Part shown: positions 11,801 to 23,630 of the stretch, in pieces
Position numbering within the stretch: the stretch's first letter is position 1
Layout of the letters: each line of letters starts with the position of its first letter
Source of the DNA: Cyclina sinensis
Taxonomy: Eukaryota; Mollusca; Bivalvia; Venerida; Veneridae
DNA length: 64,000 nucleotides
Direction of reading: 5' to 3'
Assembly: GCA_012932295.1 (NCBI GenBank)
Contig: JAAONU010000011.1
Span: forward strand, 39,059,951 to 39,123,950
Notes under the pieces: generated by a model
What the model was told of the DNA's origin: nothing
Seen by the model: only the letters and a program-made list of their open reading frames with translations
Databases searched by the model: none
Position numbers and translations under genes: made by a program

Positions 11801-14800
11801 TGACTTAAATGTCCAGTCCTGACCTTGATAACATACATGTCCAAGTTGTCTCATGACTTAAATGTCCAGTCCTGACCTTGATAACATACATGTCCAAGTC
11901 ATCTCGTGACTTAAATGTCCAGTCCTGACCTTGATAACATACATGTCCAAGTCATCTCATGACTTAAATGTCCAGTCCTGACCTTGATAACATACATGTC
12001 CAAGTTGTCTCGTGACCTAAATGTCCAGTCCTGACCTTGAAAACATACATGTCCAAGTCATCTCATGACTTAAATGTCCAGTCCTGACCTTGATAACTTA
12101 CATGTCCAAGTCATCTCATGACCTAAATGTCCAGTCCTGACCTTGAAAACATACATGTCCAAGTCCTCTCATGACTTAAATGTCCAGTCCTGACCTTGAT
12201 AACTTACATGTCCAAGTCATCTCATGACTTAAATGTCCAGTCCTGACCTTGATAACATACATGTCCAAGTCATCTCATGACTTAAATGTCCAGTCCTGAC
12301 CTTGATAACTTACATGACTAAGTCATCTCATGACTTAAATGTCCAGTCCTGACCTTGATAACATACATGTCCAAGTCATCTCATGACTTAAATGTCCAGT
12401 CCTGACCTTGATAACATACACATCCAAGTTGTCTCGTGACTTAAATGTCCAGTCCTGACCTTGATAACATATGTATGTCCAAGTCATCTCGTGACCTAAA
12501 TGTCCAGTCCTGACCTTGAGAACATACATGTTAAACTCATTAAAGTTGTCTAGACCTTGAGAAAGATGGGGCGCTTTCAAAATAAAGGACAAGGAGGCAT
12601 TTGTTATCAGGCAAAAAGCTTTGAATAAAAGTTTGACCATTTCAGCTTACGAGATAAAGAAATAAAGAGCTACAGAAGAACATTAACAGCTATAACCTAT
12701 AAAATGTTTTTATTAATCAAAAAAGTAAAAGTTTGCTTATTTTTCTGCTTTTAATCTTTGCAGTGTCTTTCAAACCCTGATCTTTGTCAGAAAAAAAGGC
12801 ATGAAAAAAACTTTCTAAAAATTCAATGATTAAAACCTTGGTTTAATTTTAACTACCTGAATGTTTCACATTCTATATAAAGGTAATTAAACTCCTCATA
12901 AAAGGATATGTAAATGTATACTTGAATGACTAAAGAAATTTGTATACAACATCCAATAATACTGAACAGGATACACTTTCTCACCTTTCCAAGAAGAAAG
13001 AATGCACAATCCTGTCTCCAAGGGGGTTAATTGCCAGCTCTGGAATTCTTAGAAAATCCTCCCGACTGAAAAATATTTTTTCTTCGAAATAAAAAGCTAT
13101 ATAAAGCTTTAAGTTTCAGGGCTGAAAACCTTATCATCTTTAACATATTTGCATATAAACTGCTTTGAGAAAAATAGCTGAAATTTATAACCTGTTTCCT
13201 GCCTTGTGTGTTATCATTCAACCACTCATTTTTCATGCTTTATTTAATAACAGGCAGTAATACACAACACATACTGTCTAGACCTATCAGATGTATTCAG
13301 TTTTCCAGTTCAGCAGCAGAAGATATTGCATGAAGATTAACTTTTTTATCTGGCAAACTTATCAATATAAAATCAACTCATAAACCAGCTGCCTTTTTAC
13401 TACATGTAGATATGTTTCCAAAATTATAAAAAAAAATTTCAACGAGTGACTTTATGAAAGTAACTTACCTTAGAAAGCCATTGTTGTTTTTATCAAGACT
13501 TGTAAATCTACTGAAAAGTCTCACTATCTGATTATGTGAAACTGAAAGAAAAACAATTTGAAAAAAAAATTATGTAACAATACTTATTTAATCTACAGCT
13601 CTACTGGAATACACAAAATCTCTGCAGTCTCAAGTTAGCAGAAAAACACTGACTTGAGTAAAAAGAGTCACTTAAAACCAAAGCAATGGCATGACTTCCC
13701 AGATGGTGGGAGTCAATTAAATGGTGAAGTGAGCGAGGCAGTCGGCCATAGTTTCTGTAGGAAGTTAGATGTGTCAGAGAAGAAGTTCCAATTTCTGTTT
13801 TAGTTGTGAAGAAGTAAGAGTTAGCTGTAAAATACGTCGTCAGTTTCATGCATCACGTTAGACAGAAGCTCAGAACATAAACAACAGGTGCAGACCCACA
13901 ACTACATGTCATTCCAAGACAATGAAATGACAGGTGCAGATCTACATGTCATTCCAAGACAAAGAAATGACAAACGAAACTCATAAAAAGCAGGAATAAA
14001 AGAAGATGGTAGCTTGACAAGCTATCCCATTTAATGTAAAGACATTTCACAAGTTTACAATCCCACTACACCCTAACAAAACAAGAATGAAACCATGTTA
14101 TTTTGTTAAACAGGTGTCTGCATGATACTGGTAAGATATCATAGAACATTAACAATACTGGCCTTTTATTTTATTTCTTACATATGTTTCAGTTCCCATA
14201 CTGTTACAGATGTTGCTAAAAAAATCATTAAATGTGAAACTCATGACACCAGGGTGACAAAACAGCCAACCTGACTGGTAGAATATATAAAAAGAATTAT
14301 ATAAAGATATGTCTTTGATTGTTTGAATGACTGATTTGGTTGAACTTCAATCCAAATCTTTGATAAATCTTCACAAAACCCCTTTTTTTAAAAGGACCGT
14401 ATAATAAACAGCTACAAGTCACAAGCCTGAAACTAGTGGAAGCTGATCCATGACGGAAAACAGAAAACGGTAGCAAGAAATACCTATAAATACCCAAATA
14501 CACTTGAAATATACTTGAGAGATTTTCAAACAATAATTACTGACAAGAATGTCTTTTCATGGCACAAATTAACTAGAAAATGGAAATTAATAACAGTGAA
14601 AATTGTACATATTCAGTCATACATTTTAGAAATAATATGGTACCTTCATACCTTATTAGGAATTATCACAGGGTTTTATTTTCACCGCACTGTGCTTGAA
14701 CAGTAGTCCAACTAATCAGACTTGTTGAAAAGACACTGAGAAAATTTTTGATAGGCGATGTCTTTTTTCCAAGTCCAACCACAAGCTGCCTTTTTATGCA

Positions 14801-16189
14801 TGGAAAATGTGCAATTAGAAGTCATTTGGGTCATAATTAGCACACACAGGGAGAAATGACCAAAAGTACCTTTAAGAGAAACAATTTTTATGCAAGTTCC
14901 CAAAATACCATTTTTCAAAGAACAACTTAAGATACCAAATTTGACTTAAATCACAATGCTAATCGACTATGCAGACAGCTATTTCTTAATAGCTGGAATG
15001 CGGTAAACAGTGCATATGTAAACATTAGCCACAGTGTATTACAGGTATCTGGGAAGCTATCATTTTGTCGAGTAATTTAATTAACTCTAAATTAAATATA
15101 GTGAAAGATGTGAAATCCTTATATTGTTTATTAAAACAAACAATAAATAATACACAAATATTTTCAAATGGAAACTACACATTAGGAAAAAAAAATTCCT
15201 TTAGTGTAAGTGTATAAGTGAACTCCATCATTACCAGTAAGACACAGCCATTTTCCTACCAGTTTTCATGACATGATTATATTTCCTGTGACGTCATGTG
15301 ACATTTCGCTGTGGAAAGATTTTCACAGTGCAAATGTGAATTAAATCCCAAATACACTGTAAGGCAACAGGTTTCACTGAAGTTTTTAACAGAATAGTAA
15401 TTAAATATATGTTCTTTCAATGTTTAGTGGAAATCAAACATTAATTTATATTTCAACAGAAAAAAAATGAACAAAACCACCAGCAATGTTGCAGCTAAAT
15501 TTTCCGTGCACGGAAATGACAGTTAAAATTAGGCATTATGATTTGACAATAATAAAAAATTTGCTATAATATAGGTCAATTTAATTAAACTACTTGAACA
15601 GAATCTTGAGGACAAAACTTACTATTACCTATAAAATTAACAAAAAAAACTTGTATTTTCTCATCAAATATTCGAAGTTAAACTCTTAGTCTTGCTAAAT
15701 GTAAAAGAATTTGCTAATTAAATAATATATTTTGTGTATTTGGATATACTTAGGTGTATTAGTTGAAACATCATCACACGAACTTATTCTTCCCATGGAC
15801 TATATGACTAAAGACAGATTACCGACTGAGATAAGGCTACCCCAACTCTGCCAGCTGTTGTAACTGTAAGAGGACTGAACAAATTTTATGGATTTTAAAT
15901 GTTCAAAATAAATGTTTTAGAAGGATCTTTAGTAAAGTCTTGCTTTGTTTGTAATTATCTTTTATAATTTGAATGCTCCTGACATGTGCCTGCCAAGTTT
16001 AGAGAGTATTGACTTTTTAATAAGTTGAAGTTGGACACAACATAACATTTGGATACTTCGTGCAACTGAATAAAGATTAAAGGGTTCGGTGTTCCTCAAT
16101 TTCTAACAAAAAAATAACTTACACCCCGTCTCATTTTGTATATCATTTATTTCTTCCTCCTGTAGTTGCATGGACGATCGATTACCCAT
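5863..16189 (-). CDS. CHP1: calcineurin B homologous protein 1 (CHP1), complete, 7 coding exons
   Basis: EF-hand protein of the calcineurin-B/CHP family. Known members bind Na+/H+ exchangers, inhibit calcineurin and act in membrane traffic. Coding exons (minus strand): 16189-16123, 13541-13469, 13065-12985, 11639-11527, 9755-9652, 9111-9031 and 5916-5863. All introns are GT-AG and the phases join to 190 aa (human about 195). The N-terminus MGNRSS is a myristoylation signal. EF1 loop is residues 39-50 ([12 protein letters not shown], Asp at position 12, probably weak); EF2 (about 74-85) is degenerate; EF3 (118-129, [12 protein letters not shown]) and EF4 (159-170, [12 protein letters not shown]) are canonical. 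The ending [13 protein letters not shown] is the CHP signature. The start context AACCATGG is strong. A good acceptor ends at 16214, so exon 1 probably begins with 5'UTR at 16213 and a noncoding exon lies upstream. CHP1 rather than CHP2 or tescalcin is judged by eye. Confidence 0.95.
7885..8420. mobile_element. tandem-unit repeat fragment in CHP1 intron 6
   Basis: About 2.5 diverged units of roughly 150-160 bp, recognised by recurring CAAGGTCTATCATCAACA, GACCTTTGAC-like and AATCCTTCCATGCATGG blocks. The left flank (GTAAAAGGGGT...GGCAGTGGAG, GATGACATATATTTGGATAG) matches 46018-46160 in the TMEM179-like gene, so both are copies of one dispersed element. Confidence 0.75.
8694..8863. repeat. 29-bp tandem repeat, 6 copies
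   Basis: Unit TCCTGCTCAATGACTGTTTC plus CTGTATTAG. Successive CAATGAC starts are at 8701, 8728, 8757, 8786, 8815 and 8844, giving one 27-bp step and four 29-bp steps. Copies are nearly identical. It lies in CHP1 intron 6, close to exon 6. Confidence 0.93.
10116..10362 (+). mobile_element. tRNA-Ser-derived SINE with perfect 11-bp target duplication
   Basis: The body (10127-10351) starts with a tRNA-like head: box A TGGTCGAGTGGTTAACGCG (10141-10159), a TTGGACTAGTAGTCAA anticodon arm, a long variable arm as in tRNA-Ser, and box B GGTTCAAACCC (10194-10204). A central stretch (TTTCCTTGAGCAAGAAACC) recalls the conserved central domains of metazoan SINEs. The tail is A/T-rich. The exact duplication AATGCAGAGTT flanks it at 10116-10126 and 10352-10362. 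It sits in CHP1 intron 4. The intact duplication suggests fairly recent insertion; the SINE superfamily is not resolved. Confidence 0.88.
11726..12530. repeat. 53-bp satellite in CHP1 intron 3, about 15 copies
   Basis: The unit reads CATACATGTCCAAGTCATCT, CATGACTTAAATGTCCAGTC, CTGACCTTGATAA. CAGTCCTGAC recurs at 53-base steps (11761, 11814, 11867 and on). Each standard unit holds the dyad AAGTCAT-CTC-ATGACTT. Variants replace CAAGTCATCTCAT by CAAGTTGTCTCGT in some units. The array starts about 90 bases upstream, in transcript order, of CHP1 exon 4 (11639-11527). Confidence 0.95.
13884..13972. repeat. short direct duplication, about 45 bp x 2
   Basis: ACAGGTGCAGA followed by CTACATGTCATTCCAAGACA and AATGAAATG occurs twice in tandem with a few changes. 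It lies in CHP1 intron 1 and no function is visible. Confidence 0.7.
14704..14752 (+). repeat. dispersed repeat copy, pair of 62918-62966
   Basis: TCCAACTAATCAGACTTGT followed by GAAAAGACACTGAGAAAATTTTT recurs with few changes at 62918-62966. The family is unknown to me. It lies in CHP1 intron 1. Confidence 0.65.
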
Positions 16190-16213
16190 GGTTAGAGTAT
16201 ATTTCTGTTCGAA
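16190..16213 (-). other. CHP1 5'UTR part of the first coding exon (predicted)
   Basis: On the minus strand a pyrimidine tract ending TTTTTTTTTAG (AG at 16215-16214) precedes the CHP1 start by 24 bases. This suggests that the start codon lies in the second exon of the transcript. A possible upstream donor (TACG/GTAAAT) is near 16604, unproven. Confidence 0.45.
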
Positions 16214-16669
16214 CTAAAAAAAAACAGGAAGCAAAGAAAACAAGTGTCACCAATCCTTGGGGTCAAGGTCGTGCAGTTGATGTTCAAAAGCTTGCAGTTA
16301 AAAATACAATAAAAATTAACTTTAAAATATTATTACGAGACTTGAAGAAAAAACATTGATTAAATCAGATTATATCATTACTTGCATGTTCGTCGAAACA
16401 TTGAAAAAACTATTCATAAGCAAATAATCACCCCTATTATTGTGCATTAACACTATCCAAGGGAGGAGACTCGTACAGCAACAACAACAACAGTGTTGTA
16501 GACGATAAGATTTTAGCAATGTGAGAAAATTACTCAGTTCCAGACCAGGCTTTCATAACCTTATAATACATTAAAATAAAAAGGTGAAGTATTGCAAATT
16601 TACCGTATAAAGCATCCATCATGTACTTTCTTCTGTCCTGGCTTTAAAACAAACAAAAAAATGGTGCTG

Positions 16670-16800
16670 ACCTTAACGGTTGACAGACATTTCACCCCAA
16701 GAATTCCCCCCCCCCCCCCCCAATACATTTCACCCCCAAAATGGAGATGAAAATTCTAGACTTATTGAGACTTTTCACCCCCAATATAGTTTTATCATAA
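16670..16800. repeat. C-rich low-complexity block
   Basis: A run of about 15 C lies around 16707-16722 between copies of CATTTCACCCC(C)AA. Run length is probably unreliable because of polymerase or assembly slippage. Nothing else recognised between 16240 and 17020. Confidence 0.7.
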
Positions 16801-17041
16801 TTTTTAAAGATAATATATCCATGATAATATTACATTTTAGATAACAAAAATCAAGTTAAATATACAGCATGTAGCGCCAGGGCCTTAATTGAGAGGGAAT
16901 GGACACTCCTTATCTATTAAAAGAATAACCAAAATATGCTGTTGCATTTTCGCCTGTTTATCTTAAAATGGAAAATCAATTGATAATTGATAATCTATTG
17001 TTGATTAGTGGTAATTTGGAATGCACCTAGTTTACAAAAAC

Positions 17042-17549
17042 CAGAGACATAGATAACAGAGATAAGGAGCTCCTATTTACTCCATTGAAATAGCGCACAT
17101 GCCCCTCAAAAAGTGAAAAAAATAGGCATTTTGTAGCAATTAAAACGCAATGACTATTTGTTCGACCCTTTTAAGGTATACATCAATTGAAAGCTTAAAC
17201 AGTCATCTATAGTTGCAAGTTAAAATATTGGCAACTTTCTAGCCCTTTAATTTGATATAACTTGGCAGAATATACCCACTATCCCAGTTTTTCACCATCT
17301 TTATAGTTTTGTGAAAAATGATTAAGTTGCAGTTCTCTTTAACACATGATGCATCATTTATTTTTACCAGGACTAAAATTATTTTACCTGCAGCAATAGA
17401 CAAATGACTAGGCTTTCAGAAAATGTATAATTTGATTCAATTTGGCAACTAGTAAACAAGTTATACTTGCTACAAGACACTGTCTTAGCAGGCACACGTG
17501 AGACCTTAACTAGCTAGGAAGTTGCCTATCTCTGTTATCTGTGTCTCTG
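17042..17549. mobile_element. hAT-like MITE, 508 bp
   Basis: The terminal inverted repeats begin CAGAGACATAGATAACAGAG on the left and CAGAGACACAGATAACAGAG on the right (read inward), about 23 bp with one mismatch. CAGAG ends are typical of hAT transposons such as hobo and Hermes. CAAAAAC lies on both sides (17035-17041 and 17550-17556). The interior has no transposase frame. A duplicate of the flanks without the insertion exists at 17763-17853 and serves as an empty site. Confidence 0.85.
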
Positions 17550-17762
17550 CAAAAACATTGGCCTTTTTGTCAATAATGGACTGATTTTCATAATCTAAAA
17601 TTTGAAAGAAAGAAGAAACATTGGCCTTTTTAATATTTTTTTCACTTCAACAACGAATGTTTTTCTTGCAAGCTGACTTGTAAAAGATGACAACTCAGTA
17701 CATTTTTCTCTCTTTTGGAATTATCTACTGTTTGTTTGCGGAAAGTTGGCATGCAATGCTCA

Positions 17763-17853
17763 CACCTAGTTTACAAAAACATCAGTCTTTTTGTCAATTA
17801 TGGGCTTATTTTTAAAATTTAAAATTTGTTAGAAAGAAGAAACATTCACCATC
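17763..17853 (+). repeat. duplicate of the MITE flanks without the MITE
   Basis: CACCTAGTTTACAAAAACAT and the following text through AGAAAGAAGAAACATT match the joined flanks of the MITE (17022-17041 plus 17550-17620) with about ten differences. The two copies arose by local duplication, and only one holds the insertion. Confidence 0.8.
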
Positions 17854-17867
17854 ATATTTAAAGGAAT

Positions 17868-19390
17868 ATTGAGTGTGATTTTCCAACAATCATATGAAAG
17901 TGGCGAAGTCCATCAGATTGGCAACAGGCTAATATAACTGCCGTTTTCAAGAAGGGAGATAAATCGTGCCCAGTGATAATTATAGACCTGTCTCATTGAC
18001 ATGCATAGTTTGTAAAACGATGGAACACCTAGTATTCAGCCAAATAATGAACCGTCTAGACCACAACAACATCTTGGTAAACTTCCAACATGGATTTCGT
18101 GCAAATCACTCCTGTGAAACCCAGACTTATTGAACACAATGGAAGATCTATCCAGGAGACTTGATCAGAGACAAACCACCAATGTACTTGTGCTGGATTT
18201 CAAGGCATTTGATACAGTGTCCCACCATCGTTTGATATACAAACTGCAACATTATGGAGTAACAGGTTATACTAACAAGTGGATAGAGTCCTGGCTGTGT
18301 TGTCGGAACCAAAGAGTTGTCCTTGATGGATCTAATTCCAGTGACTCCCCTGTACTCTGTGGCATCCCCAGGGCACAGTATTAGGCCCATTGATGTGCCT
18401 ACTCTACATCAACGACATCGCAGACAATGTATGCCCTCTGACCAAGATTAAATTGTTCGCCGACGACTGTCTGCTCTACAGAACCATCAACAGCAACAAG
18501 GATCAAAGACAACTCCAAAAGCATTTAAACTCACTCGCTACACTGGTCTAAAATCTGGCTCATGAATTTCAACGCCACAAAGTGCAACCATATCAAAATG
18601 ATAGGGAAAAGAACTTACTTGAATACTGAAAACTTCATAAGCAATACCAACTCCAGAGAGTATATTCCAATCCCTACCTTGGAGTTGAGACAACATCAGA
18701 CTTAACATGGAAGATCCACATTGGAAAAATCTCGGCTAAAGCTCAAAACATCCTGATCCTCCTACATCGTCATCTTTACAACTGCAATCAAGAAGTAAAA
18801 TCGAAAGCTTTCAACTCACTTGTAAAACCACATCTTGAGTACTCATCATCTGTCTGGGATCCATACTTCATGCAAGACATTCAATCACTAGAAAAAGTTC
18901 AAGGAAAAGGTGCTCGATTTGTCACTGGAAAATACTTCTATAGAGAAAGCATTACAGCCATGCGAGAAGACCTGGAATGGCAACCTTTGTATCAGCGTCG
19001 TAAAACAGAAAGATTAATAAACTTTCACAAAGCTGTTAAAAAGACCGCTCCTATAGAAATCCCAGAATATGTAAGAACATCTCACTACTATAGTACAAGA
19101 ACTCATGAAAAGGCATACATCAAACTTAGAGCCAACTATGAACAGTACAAGAACAGCTTCCTGCCGCAAACTATTCAAGACTGGAATGCTCTGCCTCTTA
19201 CCTGGTGCGGATTAAATCTGACAAGTTCAGCTCCCATCTACAGTCACTTGCAGCCTAAGCCACAATGTAGATTTTACGTTTTAATTGTAAATAGGCAGTG
19301 CTGATAATATTCGGCTTTTACCCTTTGATGACATCACCTACCTGCAATGTATCTATACCCTAGGCAGTATTACAGTAGAATTAGAAATTG
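17868..19390 (+). pseudogene. 5'-truncated non-LTR retrotransposon, reverse transcriptase remnant
   Basis: Translation in shifting frames gives Jockey/CR1-type reverse transcriptase blocks in order: QQANITAVFKKGDKS (about 17915-17965), HGFRANHSCETQ, VLDFKAFDTVSHH (18198-18236), a GIP-type motif that goes out of frame near 18370, GPLMCLLYINDI, and the catalytic FADD (18456-18467). The thumb follows, then QDWNALPL with a natural end near TAA 19256-19258 in another frame. Frameshifts lie near 17984, 18370, 18550 and 19200 and internal stops are present, so it is dead. The element begins inside the RT domain; endonuclease and ORF1 are absent. The 3' end, around GGCAGTATTACAGTAGAA (about 19370-19390), is approximate. 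The clade within the Jockey superfamily is not resolved. Confidence 0.9.
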
Positions 19391-19867
19391 TTTCTATTGC
19401 AGGAATTAAAAGAGAGAATAAATGATTGGATAATTTCCTGATTGTGTTTAATTATAATACTGTTTAATCAGCACCTTGTCTTTGGATGTGTGAAGTATTT
19501 GTATATTAGGATTTCCCAATCATGGGGAGTTGATTGACAATTCTTACAACACATGCTTCTTAAAGGTGTAAACAGTTAAAAGGTGATGGTTATGTCAATT
19601 AGTCAAAAGCCATAATATTTTGAAAAAGAATTGTCTAAAAAAAATTTAATGTCTTGGGGACTGAAACATCTGGAAATTGACCTTAACTGCTGAGGGGTTG
19701 ATATAAACAGCGAAATAATGATTTCTGGCCCAGATGAGGAAAATGTAGATTAAAAAAAAATACTGATATCACTCATTTTTAAAAGTGGGTATATAGGTAG
19801 GATTTTTTAGAGAGACAGAGAGAGATAAAAATATATTACATGATAACAGTACATCTGAAACACTGGT

Positions 19868-20654
19868 TTTTTTTTGCTCCCCGAGAGAGCCGCCTTGTCC
19901 ATCCGTATGTCCGTCCTCATTTTCTTGTCCAGGACATAACATTGCTCTGAAACTACAAGAAGTATCAACAAGAAACTTTGTAGGTAGATAGATCTTATTA
20001 GTAGAAGTGCATTGCATAAGAATCATAACTCTGCATTGCCTAATTTTTGAGTTATTGTCCTTTGTTCATTTTTACACTTTGAACTTTGTCCGGGACATAA
20101 CTCTTAAACTACAAGAGGTATCAACAAGAAACTTTGTAGGTAGATTGTCCGTCCGTAGGTTCTTCTGTACGTCCGTCCGTCCGCATTTTCTTGTCCAGGA
20201 CATAACTCTGAAACTACAAGAAGTATCAACAAGAAACTTTGTAGGTAGGTAGATCTTATTGAGTAGAAGTGCATTGCATAAGAACCATAACTCTGCATTG
20301 ACTAATTTTTGAGTTATTGCCCTTTGTTCATTTTTAAACTTTGAACTTTGTCCAAGACATAACTCTGAAACTTAAAGAGGTATCAAAAACCTCTGGTTTA
20401 CCTGTCACCATCCTACTTCAGTGACCATGACACTGTCTGGATAGGACTGCCACTGTCTGAGTTGATAGAAAAATGAAGAATAAAATGGTAACTGTCTTAC
20501 ATTCTTCATTGCATATTTAAACAGTTTTAACCTTTTTCAGCAACTACCAATAACATAATATCTTGAAGCTGAATTTGGCAAAGACTTTATGGACACACTA
20601 TTCTGTGTTTAAAACCTATTCGGGGAGCATAACCCAGGTCGACCGGCTCTTGTT
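19868..20654 (+). mobile_element. tandem-unit element, TGCTCCCCGA ends
   Basis: After a T-run the element opens with TGCTCCCCGAGAGAGCC and closes with TCGGGGAGCATAAC, a small GGTCGACC palindrome and CTCTTGTT (20647-20654). The ends form an inverted repeat TGCTCCCCGA/TCGGGGAGCA just inside the termini. The interior holds repeated GAACTTTGTCC...GACATAACTCTGAAACTACAAG units and GTCCGTCCGTCCG stretches. No coding sequence. It has the same plan as the Helentron-like elements in this window. Confidence 0.75.
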
Positions 20655-21171
20655 TCTGTAGACTGGAAACTAATGGTAGGTGGAAAAATATAGAAGAAAA
20701 GTGACTGAAATGAAAAAGTGATCCTGAAATCCTCAAATTTAACAAATTCAACACGTTTTCTGCAGAGGAGATCATGTCTTGTACAATTGTTCAGTGAGAA
20801 ATAGTATAGTGAAAGACAGACACCTCTACTGGTGGAAAAGTATGAGTAATAAGTATCATGAGTAATTACTGTGTATCAGCCTGCAGATGATAGATATTAA
20901 AACTGTTGACTTAGAACGGAGCTTTGATACAGGGCTTAAATTTAGCATTAATTGTTTTACTAGCCAAATGCTATTGAAGTTGAAAGATAGCCAGTAACAA
21001 ATTTCTCAAATTTTTTTGTGCCTGCCAAAAATACTGGCAATGTTTATGTTATTCTTCAAACTAATGTAAGCATATAAGTGACCATGACTAATTTTGATGT
21101 AGGTAAATGTGTAAGGTTGGAATATTTGCCTGTAAAAAATAGATTCTGCTAGCTGAAGAGGCATTGTCATT

Positions 21172-21800
21172 TTAAGCTCCACTTTTCGAAGAAAAAAGGT
21201 GGAGCTATTGTTATGACCCTCTTGTCGGCACCAGCATTGGTTAACCTTTTTGTTAAGGTCCATTCTCTCGGGAACTTCTGAAGCTAATAACTTCTAATTA
21301 AGAATACATGTTCACTATCAAAATGTGACACCATTTCTAAAGGGCAGATAGCCCTGCAAATTTATTTTTTAAAGTTATGCCTCATTTTTTACTTAGAATT
21401 TCTTGGTTTTATACCTTTTGGATAATGTCCATTTCTCTAAAAGGGTCAAAGATATTCCCTTCAAACTTGGAATACTTGATCACCAGCAAGACCCCTACAA
21501 AGATTGTTCGCACCCATGTCCCTTGGGTCAAAATTAGCCCCACCCCAGGGGTCAGTTGATTTTGCTTAGACTTATATAGGAAAAAACTTCTTAACCTAGA
21601 AATAAACTTTTTATTTACATGGGATCTTTCCCCATCGCACCCCCCCCCCCCCCCCAAAAAAAAAAAGAAAAGAAATGTATGAGTAACCCACACCCATCCT
21701 CCTAGCCTAGAACTAAACTATTTACTTACATGAGATAGGTAAGTACTTCCCTTCTCTGCGTGGGATTTACCATAGACCTGTGTAACAATTTCCTAGCAAA
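21172..21800 (+). mobile_element. degraded tandem-unit element with AAGCTCCAC hairpin
   Basis: It opens after a T-run with AAGCTCCACTTTTCG...AAAAGGTGGAGCT, an imperfect terminal hairpin. The later text (GGGTCAAAATTAGCCCCACC, CAGTTGATTTTGCTTAGACT) matches units of the element at 32336-33351. A poly-C/poly-A block (21640-21670) interrupts it. The 3' end is not clear. Confidence 0.6.
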
Positions 21801-21822
21801 TTTTAGAATTCATTTTTTTTTT

Positions 21823-23630
21823 AGCTCACCTGAGCTGGCTCAGGGTGAGCTATTAGGATCGATGAATGTCCGTCGTCTGTCGTCCGTTCACATTTAGTTC
21901 GTTAACACTCTACTGGTCACATTTTTGCTCCAATTGTCACGAAACTTGGTCAGGATGTTTTTCCCAGTAATTACTCGAACGAGTTCGAATATGGGTCATA
22001 TGGGATCAAAAACTAGGTCAAGGAGCCCAAAAATAGAAAAATCTTGTTAACACTCTAGAGGTAATGTTTTTAGCCCAAATAATCTGGAAATTTGTCATAA
22101 AGGTTGCTTCTATGATTTCTAGCTCAAGTTCAAATATGGGTCATCTGGGGTCAAAAACTAGGTCACAGAGCCCAAAAATAGAACATTCTTGTTAACACTC
22201 TAGAGGCTTCATTTTCAGCCCAAATAATCTGGAAATTTGTCAGAAAGGTTGTTTCCATAATTTCTAGCTCAAGTTCGAATATGGGTCATCTGGGGTCAAA
22301 AACTAGGTCACAGAGCCCAAATATGGAAAAACCTTGTTAACACTTAAGAGGTAACATTTTCAGCCCATATATCCTTGTAATATGTCAGAAAGGTTATTTG
22401 GATTATTTCTAGCCCAGGTTCGAATATGGGTCATCTGGGGTCAAAAACTAGGTCACTGAGACGAAATATGGAAAAACCTTTTTATCACTCTAGAGGTAAC
22501 ATTTTCAGCCAAAATATCCTGGAAATATGTCAGAAAGGTTGTTTTGATGATTTCTAGCTCAAGTTTGAATATGGGTCATGTGGGGTCAAAAACTAGGTCA
22601 CACAGCCCAAATATGGTAAAACCTTGTTAACACTCTAGAGGCTACATTTTTAGCCCAAATTTCCTGAAAAACTGTCAGAAAGCTTGTTAAGATGATTTTT
22701 AGCTCAAGTTGGAATATGGGTCATGTGGGGTCCAAAACAAGGTCACACAGCCTGTATATGGAAAAACCTTGTTAACACTCTAGAGGTAACATTTTCAGCC
22801 CAAATATCCTGGAAATTTGTCAGAAAGGTTGTTTCCGTGATTTCTAGCTCAAGTTCGAATATGGGTCATCTGGGGTCAAAAACTAGGTCACACAGCCTGA
22901 ATATGGAAAAACCTTGTTAACACTCTAGAGGTAACATTTTCAGCCCAAATATCCTGGAAATATGTCAGAAAGGTTGTATTGATGATTTCTATTCCAAGTG
23001 TGAATATGGGTCATCTGGGGTCAAAAACTAGGTCACAGAGCTTAAATTTGGAAAAACCTTTTTTACACTCTACAGGTAACATTTTCAGCCCAAATATTCT
23101 GGAAATATGTCAGAAAGGTTATTTTGATGGTTTCTAGGTCAAGTTCGATTATGGGTCATCTGGGGTAAAAAACTAGGTCACAGAGCCCAAAAATAGAAAT
23201 ATCTTGTTAAGGCTCTAGAGGCTACTGTTTCAGTCCAAATATCCTGGCAGTTTGTCAGAAAGCTTGTTTGGTTGTTCACATTATTAGATTAGGTTAAAGG
23301 TCACGGAGGCTAAAAATAGATTTATCTACTGTACCTCATAAAGCCTTCATTTATAGACCAATATCTTTGATATTCAGTATATAGGTTCCTTGCATGGACC
23401 TCTACCCATGTGTAGGGTTTGAGGTCACTGGGTCGAGGTCAAGGTCACCATAGCTTATAATAGATATTTCTACTTTCTGTCATAGAGCCTTTATTTATTG
23501 ACTGATATTTTACATATTTGGTTTGAAGGCACTTAGATATTTTCAATTAAAAAATGAAATACTGCTTAACAGCAAACCTACAGCCAAAGTACTCAGGTGA
23601 GCGATCCAGGGCCATCATGGCCCTCTTGTT
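21823..23630 (+). mobile_element. complete tandem-unit element (about 10 units of 145 bp), Helentron-like ends
   Basis: The 5' end is a hairpin, AGCTCACCTGAGC...GCTCAGGGTGAGCT (21823-21851), directly after a T-run. Ten or so units follow, marked by TTAACACTCTAGAGG (near 21902, 22046, 22192, 22337, 22480, 22624, 22769, 22914, 23060 and 23205; step 143-146) and by GGTCAAAAACTAGGTCAC. The 3' end has ACTCAGGTGAGCG (inverse of the 5' motif), the hairpin AGGGCCATCATGGCCCT (23608-23624) and CTCTTGTT (23623-23630). No protein is encoded. The 3' end is only about 230 bases from the first recognised NDUFAF1 exon, so it may sit in the promoter or first intron of that gene. Confidence 0.88.

Noticed and set aside
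12335..12640. 101-residue minus-strand open frame with repeated [14 protein letters not shown] text
   Set aside because: It is translated 53-bp satellite in CHP1 intron 3, not a gene.
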